64,000 nt of DNA, taken from positions 1,188,501-1,252,500 of the forward strand of contig NZ_CP054041.1 in the NCBI RefSeq assembly GCF_013282665.1, given 5' to 3'. The notes under the pieces are model-generated. The model saw only the letters and a program-made list of their open reading frames with translations. It ran no database searches and was not told the DNA's origin. Of this stretch, positions 29,581-39,239 are shown piece by piece; position 1 is the first letter of the stretch; each line of letters starts with the position of its first letter. The translations under genes and the position numbers were made by a program. Source of the stretch: Listeria monocytogenes. Its GTDB lineage: Bacteria; Bacillota; Bacilli; Lactobacillales; Listeriaceae.

Positions 29581-30522
29581 ATGAATCAAAAAATAGTCGT
29601 GGCGCTTGGTGGAAATGCAATTTTATCGAGTGATGCCAGTGCTGAAGCGCAACAAAGTGCACTTGAAAAAACAGCAGAATATTTGGTGCAATTTATCGAA
29701 AACGGGGATGATTTAATTATTTCACATGGAAATGGACCGCAAGTAGGCAACCTAATGCTACAACAACATGCGGGAGCTTCTGAAAAGAATCCAGCAATGC
29801 CGCTTGATACGTGTGTCGCGATGACGCAAGGGAGCATTGGCTACTGGATGCAAAATGCGCTAGATAAAGCATTTTTAAAACATGGGCTAGATAAAGTAGC
29901 CGTTTCATTAATCACACAAGTTGTCGTGGATAAAGATGATCCTGCTTTTGAAAAACCTACCAAACCAATTGGTCCTTTTCTTACTAAAGAAGAGGCTGAA
30001 AAGGAGATGGCAGAAACTGGCGCAATATTTCTTGAGGACGCTGGCCGAGGTTACCGCAAAGTCGTACCATCTCCTCGCCCGCTTAGTATTAAAGAACATG
30101 AGATTATTAAACAATTGGTTGATAGTGGCGTTGTGACTATTTCTGCTGGTGGAGGTGGGGTTTCAGTCGTTGAAAATGGCCTTGATTTATCTGGGGTAGA
30201 AACCGTAATCGATAAAGATTTTGCTTCTGAAAAACTTGCAGAACTAGTTGGTGCGGATTTGTTGGTTATTTTAACAGGGGTAGAAAATGTTTATATCAAT
30301 TATAATCAGCCAAATCAAAAGAAACTCGAACGAGTGACCGTTTCAGAATTAGAAAAATATATTGATGAGAAACAGTTTGCAGCAGGCAGTATGTTACCCA
30401 AAATCGAAGCAGCGGCAGCTTTTGTCAAAGAAAGACCAAATGCCAAAGCAATAATCACATCGCTTGAAAATATTGGCGCCATGCTAGAACATGGGGCGGG
30501 AACAATGATTGTTGCAGGCTAG
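29581..30522 (+). CDS. arcC: Carbamate kinase
   Basis: 313 residues. Makes ATP from carbamoyl phosphate and ADP, the energy-yielding last step of agmatine (and arginine) deimination. [10 protein letters not shown] (about 5-14), [25 protein letters not shown] and [14 protein letters not shown] (C-terminal) are family blocks. ATG 29581 has SD AAGGAGTG well spaced; the GTG at 29572 is within the SD region. A strong terminator follows, so the first operon is ptcA-transporter-aguA1-arcC. Confidence 0.93.
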   Translation: MNQKIVVALGGNAILSSDASAEAQQSALEKTAEYLVQFIENGDDLIISHGNGPQVGNLMLQQHAGASEKNPAMPLDTCVAMTQGSIGYWMQNALDKAFLKHGLDKVAVSLITQVVVDKDDPAFEKPTKPIGPFLTKEEAEKEMAETGAIFLEDAGRGYRKVVPSPRPLSIKEHEIIKQLVDSGVVTISAGGGGVSVVENGLDLSGVETVIDKDFASEKLAELVGADLLVILTGVENVYINYNQPNQKKLERVTVSELEKYIDEKQFAAGSMLPKIEAAAAFVKERPNAKAIITSLENIGAMLEHGAGTMIVAG

Positions 30523-30530
30523 TAAAATAG

Positions 30531-30567
30531 GACGAAAATCCGAGTAATTGTTACTCGGTTTTTGTCT
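30531..30567 (+). terminator. Terminator after carbamate kinase
   Basis: GACGAAAATCCGAGTAA pairs with TTACTCGGTTTTTGTC around TTG. It separates the second agmatine deiminase gene from the first operon. A TATAAT at 30587-30592 may belong to the next promoter. Confidence 0.88.
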
Positions 30568-30623
30568 TGTAAAACAGTATTTCATGTATAATGTGTTTAT
30601 GAAGTAATAGGAGGAGAATGAGG

Positions 30624-31733
30624 ATGGGACAACTGAAAGGGTTGCCGGTAGAGGACGGATTCAGAATGCCAGGAGAATACGAACCTCATATTGGCTGTTT
30701 CATGATTTGGCCAGAAAGACCTGATAATTGGCGGCTTGGTGGGAAACCAGCGCAACAAAACTATAAAGAAGTTGCAGTCGCTATTTCAAATTTTGAGCCA
30801 GTCACTATGTTTGTGTCACCAAATCAATATAAAAATGCTCGTAAAGAACTTCCAGATACCATTCGTGTTATCGAAATGAGTAATGACGATGCATGGATAC
30901 GCGATTATGGACCAAGTTTTTTGGTGAACGATAAGGGAGATATGCGCGGTGTTGACTGGGGATTTAATGCTTGGGGTGGTCTTCTTGATGGTCTATATTT
31001 CCCGTGGGATAAGGATAATCAAATTGCAAAAAAAGTTTGTGATTTAGAGCGAATCGATTACTACTCCCAGAAAGATTTTATTTTAGAAGGTTGTTCCATT
31101 CATGTAGATGGCGAAGGGACACTAGTTACGACAGAAGAGTGCCTTTTATCAGAAGGAAGAAACCCGAATTTAACCAAAATAGAAATCGAACAAACTTTAA
31201 AAAAATATTTTCATGTACAAAAGGTAATCTGGCTTAAGCACGGCTTCTATCTTGACGAAACAAACGGACATGTAGATAATATTTTTAACTTTGTGGCACC
31301 TGGAGAAGTTGTTTTATCTTGGACGGATAACAAAAGTGATCCACAGTATGAAATTTCAAGAGAATGTTATGATATTTTAGCTAACAAAACAGACGCTAAG
31401 GGAAGGAAGTTTATAATACATAAACTACATTGTCCGGATCCAGTGCTTATTACACAAGCAGAGAGTGAAGGTGTGGAGGCGATTAATGGAACTTTCCCTA
31501 GACAGGCTGGAGATCGATTAGCTGCTAGTTATGTAAATTACTATACAGCGAATGGTGCCATTATTTTCCCGCTGTTTGATGATCCAAAAGATAAAGATGC
31601 GCAGGAATTACTTGAAAAGTTATATCCTGATAGGAAAGTTGTGGGGATTAAAGCACGTGAGATTTTGCTAGGCGGCGGAAATATTCACTGTATCACGCAA
31701 CATCTCCCTGATAAAAGTACGATACGTGAATAA
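30624..31733 (+). CDS. aguA2: Agmatine deiminase paralogue (AguA2), probably weak or inactive
   Basis: 369 residues, close paralogue of AguA1 and with the same catalytic blocks ([33 protein letters not shown]). In the strand next to the active site it has FILEGCSIH: Cys157 replaces the Gly found in AguA1 and in the family. I recall published work on L. monocytogenes reporting that AguA2 is non-functional and that residue 157 is responsible; the numbering fits the ATG at 30624, which is also better spaced from SD AGGAGG than ATG 30618. Co-transcribed with the RpiR regulator that follows 16 bases later. Confidence 0.88.
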   Translation: MGQLKGLPVEDGFRMPGEYEPHIGCFMIWPERPDNWRLGGKPAQQNYKEVAVAISNFEPVTMFVSPNQYKNARKELPDTIRVIEMSNDDAWIRDYGPSFLVNDKGDMRGVDWGFNAWGGLLDGLYFPWDKDNQIAKKVCDLERIDYYSQKDFILEGCSIHVDGEGTLVTTEECLLSEGRNPNLTKIEIEQTLKKYFHVQKVIWLKHGFYLDETNGHVDNIFNFVAPGEVVLSWTDNKSDPQYEISRECYDILANKTDAKGRKFIIHKLHCPDPVLITQAESEGVEAINGTFPRQAGDRLAASYVNYYTANGAIIFPLFDDPKDKDAQELLEKLYPDRKVVGIKAREILLGGGNIHCITQHLPDKSTIRE

Positions 31734-31749
31734 AAAGGAGAATTGAAGT

Positions 31750-32529
31750 ATGGACTTTTTCGAAATTTCCAGTAAGACTGTAGCTTCCCTAACTCGAAAT
31801 GAGCGAATTTTATTTGACTATGTCGTTAAGAATATGAATTTAATTAAAAATCAAAGCATTCGAGAAGTTTCTGCAGAATGTTTTGTTTCAACAACCACTT
31901 TTTTGCGTTTTGTAAGAAAGCTTGGATTTACTGGTTATAGCGAGTTTACAACGGTCTTAAAGTTCACTTTACTTGGGCATACAGAGTTAAAACCGTCCCC
32001 ATTTGTCGTAGAACAGTCGGATTATCGTGAAGAATATTTGAAAAACATTATTGAATCTGTCAGAGTTTTAGAACCAAGTAAAATCACGAAAATCACCAAA
32101 AAACTAGTAAACAAACCACGAATTTATTTTTTTGCTAAAGGGCTGAGTAAACATGCTGCAAAATACATCAAATATCTCTATACAATGAGCGGTTTTTTGG
32201 TAGAGTTTCCTGAAGATTATCAATATCGTCAAGCTGTATTGCCGCACATAGGTAAAGATGATTTGGTTTTTATCCTTACGTATGGTGGACATGACATTGA
32301 ATTAATCCAAACTGCCCAAAAACTAAAAAGCAGAAATGAAACGCCCATGTTGATTTCGATTACCGGGGCTGATAATAATATTATTCAAAATATGAGTGAT
32401 ATTAATTTATATATTTTTACAGATGAAATTGAAATGAATAATTTAGACATCACTTCTCGTATCTCTACAATTGCAATTATGGAGCTAATCCTATATCAGT
32501 TTATGGAAGATGAACCTAGTAGTTTTTAA
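31750..32529 (+). CDS. RpiR-family transcriptional regulator
   Basis: 259 residues: N-terminal RpiR helix-turn-helix (about 1-75, SIREVSAECFVSTTTFLRFVRKLGF split at the recognition helix) and a C-terminal SIS domain (about 105-240) with FFAKGLSKHAAKYIKYL and FILTYGGHDIELI. The usual Ser of the SIS sugar loops is partly replaced, so the ligand is uncertain. SD AAAGGAG. It likely regulates the agmatine genes or an adjacent pathway; the operator is not identified. Confidence 0.82.
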   Translation: MDFFEISSKTVASLTRNERILFDYVVKNMNLIKNQSIREVSAECFVSTTTFLRFVRKLGFTGYSEFTTVLKFTLLGHTELKPSPFVVEQSDYREEYLKNIIESVRVLEPSKITKITKKLVNKPRIYFFAKGLSKHAAKYIKYLYTMSGFLVEFPEDYQYRQAVLPHIGKDDLVFILTYGGHDIELIQTAQKLKSRNETPMLISITGADNNIIQNMSDINLYIFTDEIEMNNLDITSRISTIAIMELILYQFMEDEPSSF

Positions 32530-32631
32530 TTGTTAAGAATTGATAAATAAGTCACAAGTCTGATACAAGCAATGTTGATTTATGATAGAATGGAATTTGA
32601 GTTTAAAAAAAGAAGAGGAAGTGAGTGCCTG

Positions 32632-33291
32632 GTGGATTTTATTACTTACATCATTGATTTCATTTTACACATTGACCAACATTTAGTGGAGATTATTAAT
32701 AATTTTGGAATTTGGACTTACATCATTTTGTTCTTGATTGTTTTTATAGAAACTGGATTGGTAGTATTTCCGTTTTTACCAGGAGATTCATTACTTTTTG
32801 CGGCTGGAGCATTATCTGTATTAGATGGTTCAATCTTACATATTGTTCCCCTAATCATTACTTTATGGTTAGCTGCGGTTCTAGGTGACACAGTGAACTA
32901 CCATATCGGTAAAAAAATTGGCACATCCATACCAGAAGATAGCTGGTTTGGAAAACTAATAAACAAAGAAAAAATGGAAAAAGCGGAGGCGTTCTTCAAT
33001 AAACATGGTGGAAAAACAATTTTTATTGCTAGATTCATGCCTTTTATTCGCACATTCGCGCCATTTGTAGCTGGAGCAAGCCGTATGAATTATCGCTATT
33101 TCTTAAATTATAATATTTTAGGAGCAACAGTCTGGGTATTACTTTGTACGCTTGCAGGATACTTCTTTGGAAACTTCCCAATCGTAAAAGATAACTTCTC
33201 GTTAGTAGTAATCGGAATTATTGTCGTTTCCGTTATCCCAATGGTAGTTTCGTTCATTAAAAGTAAAATGGACAAAAAAAGCGCAGAATAA
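32632..33291 (+). CDS. DedA/SNARE-associated family membrane protein
   Basis: 219 residues from GTG 32632 (SD AGAGGAAG). DedA-family signatures: ETGLVVFPFLPGDSLLFAAG (about 42-61), GDTVNYHIGKKIG and FIARFMPFIRTFAPFVAGASRMNYRYF, with Arg/Asp residues in the membrane. Members work as undecaprenyl- or other phospholipid flippase-type transporters; exact role unassigned. A plausible extended -10 promoter (TGATAGAAT, 32583-32591) lies upstream, so it is probably a single-gene unit. The stop overlaps a terminator. Confidence 0.85.
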   Translation: MDFITYIIDFILHIDQHLVEIINNFGIWTYIILFLIVFIETGLVVFPFLPGDSLLFAAGALSVLDGSILHIVPLIITLWLAAVLGDTVNYHIGKKIGTSIPEDSWFGKLINKEKMEKAEAFFNKHGGKTIFIARFMPFIRTFAPFVAGASRMNYRYFLNYNILGATVWVLLCTLAGYFFGNFPIVKDNFSLVVIGIIVVSVIPMVVSFIKSKMDKKSAE

Positions 33292-33307
33292 TCTCTGTGC
33301 TTTTTTT
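33274..33307 (+). terminator. Terminator overlapping the dedA-family stop codon
   Basis: AAAAAAAGCGCAGA pairs with TCTGTGCTTTTTTT; the loop holds the stop codon. Confidence 0.85.
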
Positions 33308-33369
33308 ATTTCCCGGGAAATCTCTCGCATATATGACAAACTTTTAGGGTAATTAGTTAGGAAGAGGTG

Positions 33370-34602
33370 ATGAAAATGGAAAAAGCATTAAACATTACAT
33401 CCGAAATTGGCAAACTCCAGACAGTTCTTGTAAAGAGGCCGGGTTCTGAACTTGAAAATATTACACCAGAATACCTAGAATCTCTATTGTTTGATGATAT
33501 ACCGTATTTAAAAATGATGCAGAAGGAACACGATTTTTTTGTTAAAACAATGAGAGATTCAAACATTGAAGTAGTCTACTTAGAAAAACTAGCCGCTGAA
33601 GCATTGCGAGAAGCGAACAATAAAGAGTCCTTTTTAACGAAAATGATTAAAGAATCTAATCAAATGGACGAAAGTGCGCTATATGTGCGAGATTATTTGA
33701 TGTCTTTTAACGAGGAAGAAATGATTAGGAAACTTATGTCTGGTTTGAAAAAATCAGAAATCCCCGAGCGCAAAAAGAAACATTTAAATGAAATGATGGA
33801 TGAACAATATCCGTTTTTCCTAGATCCGTTGCCAAATTTATATTTCACTCGAGATCCAGCAGCTGTTATTGGAAACGGTGTAACGATTAATAAAATGTTT
33901 CAGCCAGCAAGAAGGCGGGAGTCGATGTTTATTGAGCTAATCTTAAAACATCATCCACGTTTTAGTAATCAAGAAATCCCTGTGTGGTCAGGCCGTGAGG
34001 AGCCATTTTCTTTAGAAGGTGGAGATGAGTTGGTTTTGACTGAAGAAACTATTCTTGTCGGCGTATCTGAGCGAACAGACGCGCGAGCAGTCGAACGGCT
34101 TGCGGAAAGTTTGTTTAGTCGTTCTCCAAAAATTAAACGAGTTTTAGCGGTTGAAATTCCAGAGACAAGGTCATTTATGCATTTGGACACAGTTTTCACA
34201 ATGGTTAATCACGCACAGTTCACGATTCATCCAGCGATTCAAAATCAACAAGGTGAACTAAATGTTTATATTTTGGAAAAAAACGAGAATGGGCTGGAAA
34301 TTACTCCGCGCAGAGATTTCGTTCATGTGATTGCAGAGGTTTTGGGAGAGCCAGAAGTTGATTTTATTCCTTGCGGCGGAGAAGATGTAATTGTTTCTGC
34401 GCGGGAACAATGGAATGATGGGGCAAATACGCTTGCAATTGCTCCTGGAGAAGTAATTACATATGATCGAAATCAAGTATCAAATGACCTTTTAAGAAGT
34501 GCGGGCATCAAGGTTCATGAAGTAATTAGTTCGGAGCTTTCTAGAGGTCGTGGTGGACCAAGATGTATGACAATGCCACTCTCTAGAGAAAATCTAAAAT
34601 AG
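33370..34602 (+). CDS. arcA: Arginine deiminase
   Basis: 410 residues, cytosolic. Hydrolyses arginine to citrulline and ammonia. [18 protein letters not shown] (N-terminus), [14 protein letters not shown] (Asp), [19 protein letters not shown] (His) and the nucleophile Cys in [12 protein letters not shown] near the C-terminus. Start at ATG 33370 or 33376, both within reach of SD GGAAGAGG. It stands alone: the carbamoyltransferase and carbamate kinase that could complete the pathway are in the agmatine operon 4-7 kb upstream. Contributes to acid tolerance in Listeria by family knowledge. Confidence 0.93.
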   Translation: MKMEKALNITSEIGKLQTVLVKRPGSELENITPEYLESLLFDDIPYLKMMQKEHDFFVKTMRDSNIEVVYLEKLAAEALREANNKESFLTKMIKESNQMDESALYVRDYLMSFNEEEMIRKLMSGLKKSEIPERKKKHLNEMMDEQYPFFLDPLPNLYFTRDPAAVIGNGVTINKMFQPARRRESMFIELILKHHPRFSNQEIPVWSGREEPFSLEGGDELVLTEETILVGVSERTDARAVERLAESLFSRSPKIKRVLAVEIPETRSFMHLDTVFTMVNHAQFTIHPAIQNQQGELNVYILEKNENGLEITPRRDFVHVIAEVLGEPEVDFIPCGGEDVIVSAREQWNDGANTLAIAPGEVITYDRNQVSNDLLRSAGIKVHEVISSELSRGRGGPRCMTMPLSRENLK

Positions 34603-34880
34603 GCTAAAAAAAATGAAAATGCCCCTTCAAAACAAGACTTTCGCTAAAAGTATTGTCGGTGATTTTGAGATGTGCTATAGTATTTTCACACCAGAATTTT
34701 CAAGAAATATCTTGCTGGTTAGTTTGCGCTATGATATAATATTTTATTGTGAGTAATTATAAATTATTCCTTGCTCGCTCTTGATTTTAAGGCTTGCTAA
34801 AGGCAGTCTGAATTTCAGGGATATGGTGTGATTTCATGCTATATCAGAGCCGCTTAAGACCACAAGGAGGTGTAGAGTAG
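34603..34880 (+). promoter_or_regulatory. rpsF promoter and structured leader (candidate S6:S18 autoregulatory RNA)
   Basis: TTGCTG (34712-34717), 17-base spacer and an extended TGATATAAT (-10 at 34735-34740) form a strong promoter. About 130 bases of leader follow before rpsF, with a paired region ATATGG...GCTATATC and an AGAGCCGC segment next to the SD AAGGAGGTG. Firmicute rpsF-ssb-rpsR leaders are known to bind the S6:S18 dimer; this leader's position and CCGC segment fit, but I did not verify the motif against a model. The first 100 bases hold nothing I recognise. Confidence 0.5.
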
Positions 34881-35174
34881 ATGGCTAGAAAGTACGAAAT
34901 TATGTACATCATTCGCCCAAACATTGAAGAAGATGAGAAAAAAGCTGTTGTAGAACGCTTTGACGGAATCTTAACTGAAAATGGTGCGGAGATCATCGAA
35001 TCAAAAGAATGGGGTAAACGTCGCTTAGCATACGAAATTAATGACTATCGTGATGGTTTTTACCACATCGTGAAATTAAACGCTGATAAAGCAGATTCTA
35101 TCAACGAATTTGACCGTTTAGCTAAAATTTCTGATGATATCATTCGTCATATGGTAATTAAAGAAGAAGCATAA
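34881..35174 (+). CDS. rpsF: 30S ribosomal protein S6
   Basis: 97 residues, ribosomal protein S6 ([38 protein letters not shown]). Binds S18 on the platform of the 30S subunit. Very strong SD AAGGAGGTG. First gene of the conserved rpsF-ssb-rpsR operon. Confidence 0.98.
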
Positions 35175-35229
35175 GAATTTATTCAAGGCTAGGACCTTGA
35201 TTTACTAAACGAGAGGAGGTTGGTTTTGC

Positions 35230-35766
35230 ATGATGAATCGTGTAGTACTTGTAGGACGCTTAACAAAAGATCCTGAATTACGTTACACTCCAGCAGGCGT
35301 GGCTGTTGCGACTTTTACATTAGCTGTAAATCGTACTTTCACTAACCAACAAGGAGAACGAGAAGCCGACTTTATTAATTGTGTTGTTTGGCGTAAACCG
35401 GCAGAAAACGTTGCTAATTTCCTGAAGAAGGGAAGCATGGCGGGCGTTGATGGTCGCGTTCAAACTCGTAATTACGAGGGGAACGATGGCAAACGTGTTT
35501 ATGTGACTGAAATTGTAGCAGAGAGTGTTCAATTCCTTGAACCGCGTAATTCTAATGGCGGTGGCGGAAATAACTATCAAAGTGGCAATAACAACAATAA
35601 TTATAATAACGGTGGAAATAACTTCGGACAAGCACCTACAAATAACGGTGGATTCGGACAGGACCAGCAACAATCTCAAAATCAAAATTATCAATCCACT
35701 AACAATGATCCTTTTGCAAGTGATGGTAAGCCAATCGACATTTCTGATGACGATTTGCCATTCTAA
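35230..35766 (+). CDS. ssb: Single-stranded DNA-binding protein
   Basis: 178 residues: OB-fold (about 1-105, [21 protein letters not shown]), a flexible Asn/Gly/Gln-rich linker (about 108-165) and the acidic tip DISDDDLPF that recruits replication and repair partners. Between rpsF and rpsR, as in most Firmicutes. SD GAGAGGAGG; ATG 35230 or the adjacent ATG. Confidence 0.97.
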   Translation: MMNRVVLVGRLTKDPELRYTPAGVAVATFTLAVNRTFTNQQGEREADFINCVVWRKPAENVANFLKKGSMAGVDGRVQTRNYEGNDGKRVYVTEIVAESVQFLEPRNSNGGGGNNYQSGNNNNNYNNGGNNFGQAPTNNGGFGQDQQQSQNQNYQSTNNDPFASDGKPIDISDDDLPF

Positions 35767-35809
35767 AATCATTTTAGCGGTTTGAACTTTAAGATAGGAG
35801 GAACTTTCA

Positions 35810-36049
35810 ATGGCTGGAGGACGCAGAGGCGGACGCCGTCGGAAAAAAGTATGTTACTTTACTTCCAATGGTATTACGCATATCGACTATAAAGATGTAG
35901 AACTTCTTAAAAAATTCGTTTCCGAACGTGGTAAAATTTTACCTCGTCGTGTAACTGGAACAAGCGCTAAATATCAACGTAAACTTACTGTTGCTATCAA
36001 ACGCTCACGCCAAATGGCATTACTACCATTTGTTGCTGAAGAAAAATAA
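35810..36049 (+). CDS. rpsR: 30S ribosomal protein S18
   Basis: 79 residues, S18 ([41 protein letters not shown] split). It has a single Cys, so it is the zinc-independent form. SD ATAGGAGG. A terminator follows. Confidence 0.97.
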   Translation: MAGGRRGGRRRKKVCYFTSNGITHIDYKDVELLKKFVSERGKILPRRVTGTSAKYQRKLTVAIKRSRQMALLPFVAEEK

Positions 36050-36058
36050 GTTAATTTT

Positions 36059-36092
36059 AACAGTCTAGAATTTATTTCTAGGCTGTTTTTTA
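36059..36092 (+). terminator. Terminator of rpsF-ssb-rpsR
   Basis: AACAGTCTAGAA pairs with TTCTAGGCTGTT, followed by TTTTT. Confidence 0.88.
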
Positions 36093-36201
36093 TTGACTTA
36101 GATCTTAAGCCTTGCAAACCTAAGACCTAAGGAGGAAGTTAAGGTTAACTATTCATGTTATTCTTAAAGAGAAGTAAAAAAATGCACAGGGGGAAACAAA
36201 T

Positions 36202-36813
36202 ATGTATAAAAAATTAGCAACAGTAGGGGTGGCAGTATTATTAGTAGGAGCTTTGTCAGCATGTAGTTTTAACGATGATAAGGATACATCATCAAATAAT
36301 AGCAAAAACGAAACTACTAGTAGCAAAAGCAGTAATAATGAAAGTTCATCAGATAGCTTGCAAAACAAAAGCTTCGATATGAGTTATGAAGACGCGATTA
36401 ATGCATTCAAAGACAAACATAGTGATGCAGAAATATCTAGCGTTGAATTAGAAAAAGGCTTGGGGAAATATGTGTATAAAGTTGATGGAATTTCAAATGA
36501 TAATGAATACGAAATGAAGTTCGACGCTGAAACAAAAGAACAACTAAGTGATGAAACAGATCGACTTGACCGAGAAGATGCTGGTGGAGTAGAAAAAGAA
36601 AACGAGAAAATCGACTTAAATGGTATTAAAACACCAAAAGAAGCCATGGATAAAGCTGTATCAGAGCAATCAGGCGACGTAACAAGTTGGAAAATAGAAA
36701 GAGAATTAGATACAACTTATTATGAAGTTACTGTAAAACAAGACAATAATAAATACGAAATTAAACTAAATGCAAAAACCTTAGATGTTCTTCAAACAGA
36801 ACAAGATGATTAA
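36202..36813 (+). CDS. PepSY-domain lipoprotein
   Basis: 203 residues: lipoprotein signal ending LSACSF (Cys21), a Ser/Asn-rich linker (about 24-58), then two PepSY repeats (about 62-125 and 136-202; SYEDAINAFKDKHSDAEISSVELEK and TPKEAMDKAVSEQSGDVTSWKIE, the first written here in two overlapping parts of the repeat). Surface-anchored. PepSY domains often inhibit or chaperone peptidases outside the cell; the partner is unknown. SD CAGGGGGAAA. Monocistronic between two terminators. Confidence 0.82.
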   Translation: MYKKLATVGVAVLLVGALSACSFNDDKDTSSNNSKNETTSSKSSNNESSSDSLQNKSFDMSYEDAINAFKDKHSDAEISSVELEKGLGKYVYKVDGISNDNEYEMKFDAETKEQLSDETDRLDREDAGGVEKENEKIDLNGIKTPKEAMDKAVSEQSGDVTSWKIERELDTTYYEVTVKQDNNKYEIKLNAKTLDVLQTEQDD

Positions 36814-36821
36814 ATAGGTAG

Positions 36822-36865
36822 AGGAGTCCGGCTGTGAATATTCTTTCACAGTCGCCTTTTTTTAT
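36822..36865 (+). terminator. Terminator after the PepSY lipoprotein
   Basis: GGCTGTGAA pairs with TTTCACAGTCGCC, followed by TTTTTTT. Confidence 0.85.
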
Positions 36866-36913
36866 GAATAAAATTACTGAAATAAAATATTAATATGGGT
36901 TTTTAAACCTATC

Positions 36914-36953
36914 ATACAGTTCTTTTTACACGTTTGAATATTCTGAACTGTAT
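36914..36953. repeat. Inverted repeat upstream of agr
   Basis: ATACAGTTC (36914-36922) and GAACTGTAT (36945-36953) are perfect inverted copies separated by 22 bases. ACAGTT is the core of AgrA-type LytTR sites in staphylococci. The site is more than 100 bases upstream of agrB. Confidence 0.5.
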
Positions 36954-36987
36954 CCAAAAAATCGGAAATTTTGCTGTTTTTTGGTCG

Positions 36988-37051
36988 TTCATGACAAGAA
37001 TCGGACATTTCATTACATTTTTGGTTATTATAGGTAAATTCGTTGTAAAAT
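36988..37051 (+). promoter_or_regulatory. agr promoter with LytTR-type direct repeat
   Basis: TTCATGACA (36988-36996) and TTCATTACA (37009-37017) are 9-base direct repeats separated by 12 bases, the geometry of LytTR (AgrA) binding sites. They abut TTGGTT (37021-37026), with TAAAAT at 37046-37051 as -10; the 19-base spacer is long, as in activator-dependent agr P2 promoters. Confidence 0.6.
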
Positions 37052-37070
37052 ATTAGTGGAGGTGAATTAG

Positions 37071-37685
37071 TTGAGTAATTTTACCGCAAAAGTCCCTTTG
37101 TCAGAAAGAATGGCGGATGTTTTGATTTCGAAAGACCGCTGGAAAGATGATGAAGAAGGTTATTTAAAAGTAAAATATGGGCTGGAAATAATTTTAATTA
37201 ATGTCATGAAGTTTGCTCTCGTATACGGTATTGCCTTAGTAACAGGGCTTTTACTGCAAACAGTGACAGTGCATCTGTCATATTTATGGCTTAGACGGTA
37301 TTCTTTTGGATTACACGCAACCAAAACATTGAATTGTACGTTAATTAGTTTGATGATGTTTGTGCTTGCGCCATTTGTTTTTCAAAATGTCCCCTCTAAT
37401 AATTGGATTGTTTTAGGCACATTTGCATTTATACTACTCAACATGTTTTTATTCGCTCCGGCAGATACAGAGAATTTGCCTTTAATCGGTGAAGAACACC
37501 GAAAAACACTAAAAAGAAAAGCGATGATAGGAACGCTAATTTTAACGGGAATTGCGTTACTACTACCATTCGCAGAGATGAAAACATTAATCATGATAGG
37601 ATCTTTGTTTCAGGTGATAAGTATTAATCCACTTACTTACAAACTATTAAGAAGGAGGTATCGGAACTATGAAAAATATGAATAA
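37071..37685 (+). CDS. agrB: AgrB, autoinducer-peptide processing membrane endopeptidase
   Basis: 204 residues with about five to six membrane segments. The AgrB catalytic His is in RRYSFGLHATKTLNCT (His about 82) and the Cys follows in NCT. AgrB cuts the AgrD propeptide and forms the thiolactone signal. TTG start with SD GGAGGTG. Its last 17 bases overlap agrD. Confidence 0.93.
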   Translation: MSNFTAKVPLSERMADVLISKDRWKDDEEGYLKVKYGLEIILINVMKFALVYGIALVTGLLLQTVTVHLSYLWLRRYSFGLHATKTLNCTLISLMMFVLAPFVFQNVPSNNWIVLGTFAFILLNMFLFAPADTENLPLIGEEHRKTLKRKAMIGTLILTGIALLLPFAEMKTLIMIGSLFQVISINPLTYKLLRRRYRNYEKYE

Positions 37686-37830
37686 ATCAGTTGGTAAATT
37701 CCTTTCTAGAAAACTAGAAGAACAATCCATGAAAGTTGCGGATTCTTCTATGAGTAAAGCTTGCTTCATGTTTGTATACGAACCAAAAAGTCCATTTGTA
37801 AAAATGCAAGAAAAAAACGAAAATAAATAA
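37669..37830 (+). CDS. agrD: AgrD autoinducing-peptide precursor
   Basis: 53 residues, beginning MKNMNKSVGKFLSRKL (amphipathic leader), with the signal core ACFMFV and an acidic, hydrophilic tail PFVKMQEKNENK. The Cys of CFMFV forms the thiolactone ring of the Listeria autoinducing peptide. Strong SD AAGGAGG within agrB. Position between agrB and agrC and the leader-core-tail layout make the call firm despite the small size. Confidence 0.95.
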   Translation: MKNMNKSVGKFLSRKLEEQSMKVADSSMSKACFMFVYEPKSPFVKMQEKNENK

Positions 37831-37925
37831 ATTAAAAACTGTATAACGTCAAAATTCATGCTAAAATAAAAAGAAGGCAAACTTACATATTTAAACATAG
37901 ATATTTTAGACAGTGGAGGACTAAT

Positions 37926-39221
37926 ATGTTTAGTATTTTGATGGCAATTATACAGATAACGGGTATTTTTATAGCAATCCAGATTTTGACGAATAAAGTT
38001 TTTTCAATTAAAGAGGGATTGGTTACTATAGCAATTGCTATGCTAGCCTTCCCTTTATTTACATTAGTTCAGTATTGGTCGATGATTTTTGTGTTACTGG
38101 TTTTTGTAAGTGCCTTATATTGGAAAAATAAAAATGTAGTAGTTTCAGCTTCTATTACGCTTGTGGTTATTATTTTACTTACTATTAGTGACTCTATAGT
38201 AGGTTTTATTTTAGTACCGGGTTTGAACTTTAAATATGATGAGATATTTAATGAACTGTTACCAACGTTAATTTATTGTGCGGGAATGTTGGCGAATTTG
38301 TTGGTATTTTCGTTTCTTCTTAGAAAATTGATTGAAAAAGTTAATATTTCTAGATTTGTAGAACATAGAAAATATGCATATATTATTTTTTCTATCGTTG
38401 CTCTTACTGTCTTAGCGTTCTATATGAACATTTATGCGGGATCAATAGCGGGATTCGATGGATCAGTTTTGAAGATTAATACCCTTATTTTTACAGGGTA
38501 CACCATTTTGTTAATAGTTATTGTGACGGTTGTGATAAACACTGCAACCAACGAACTTAAAGTACAGAATCAGAAGGAACAACTAGAACAGTTACAGGAT
38601 TATGTTACTACATTAGAGTCCCTGCATAGAGAAATGCGCGTTTTTCGTCATGATTATGTGAATATCCTGTCAACGCTTGTAGGATATATTGATAATGATG
38701 ATATGCCGGGTTTGAAGTATTACTTTGAAAATAATATTGTACCTATAAATAAAACAATTGAATCGAATAACTATAAGATTTCATTACTTCAAAATATTCA
38801 TGTCATTGAACTGAAGGGCTTGCTGGCTGTTAAATTAATACGAGCTCAGGAGTTAAAAATTGATGCGATTTTGGAAGTAGTTGAACCGATTGATAAGATT
38901 TCGATGGACAGCATAGACTTATGTAAAGTTGTTGGGATATTGCTGGATAATGCGGTTGAAGCAGCGCTAACTTGTGAAAATCCAGTTATTCGAATCGCGT
39001 TCGTGAAAAAAGGCGATAGCATTATCATTGTGTTCGCGAACAGCTTACCGGTGAATATGCCGCCGATTTATAAGATATTTGAAGAAGGTTTCTCTACAAA
39101 AGGAGAAGGTCGTGGATTAGGTCTTGCTAGTTTGCGGGAGATTATGAAAAAATATTCGCATGTTGCCTTAGATACGAAAGTGACCAATAGAGAAGTTATT
39201 CAAGAATTAGAAATTATGTAG
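37926..39221 (+). CDS. agrC: AgrC sensor histidine kinase
   Basis: 431 residues: six to seven N-terminal membrane helices (about 1-205), a coiled linker (KVQNQKEQLEQLQDYV), phospho-His in MRVFRHDYVNILSTL (about residue 239), and an ATPase domain with LLDNAVEAA (N box) and GEGRGLGLASLREIMKKY (G box). Detects the AgrD-derived peptide and phosphorylates AgrA. SD GTGGAGG. agrA follows after 18 bases. Confidence 0.95.
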   Translation: MFSILMAIIQITGIFIAIQILTNKVFSIKEGLVTIAIAMLAFPLFTLVQYWSMIFVLLVFVSALYWKNKNVVVSASITLVVIILLTISDSIVGFILVPGLNFKYDEIFNELLPTLIYCAGMLANLLVFSFLLRKLIEKVNISRFVEHRKYAYIIFSIVALTVLAFYMNIYAGSIAGFDGSVLKINTLIFTGYTILLIVIVTVVINTATNELKVQNQKEQLEQLQDYVTTLESLHREMRVFRHDYVNILSTLVGYIDNDDMPGLKYYFENNIVPINKTIESNNYKISLLQNIHVIELKGLLAVKLIRAQELKIDAILEVVEPIDKISMDSIDLCKVVGILLDNAVEAALTCENPVIRIAFVKKGDSIIIVFANSLPVNMPPIYKIFEEGFSTKGEGRGLGLASLREIMKKYSHVALDTKVTNREVIQELEIM

Positions 39222-39239
39222 AAGAATGGGGATGAATTT

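Noticed and set aside
35574..35670. Repeat-like AAT/AAC-rich stretch considered as a repeat array
   Set aside because: It is the flexible SSB linker coding sequence, normal for Firmicutes.
35320..35785. Antisense and alternate-frame ORFs over ssb (Ile- and Asn-rich)
   Set aside because: They come from the repetitive Asn/Gly linker codons of SSB.
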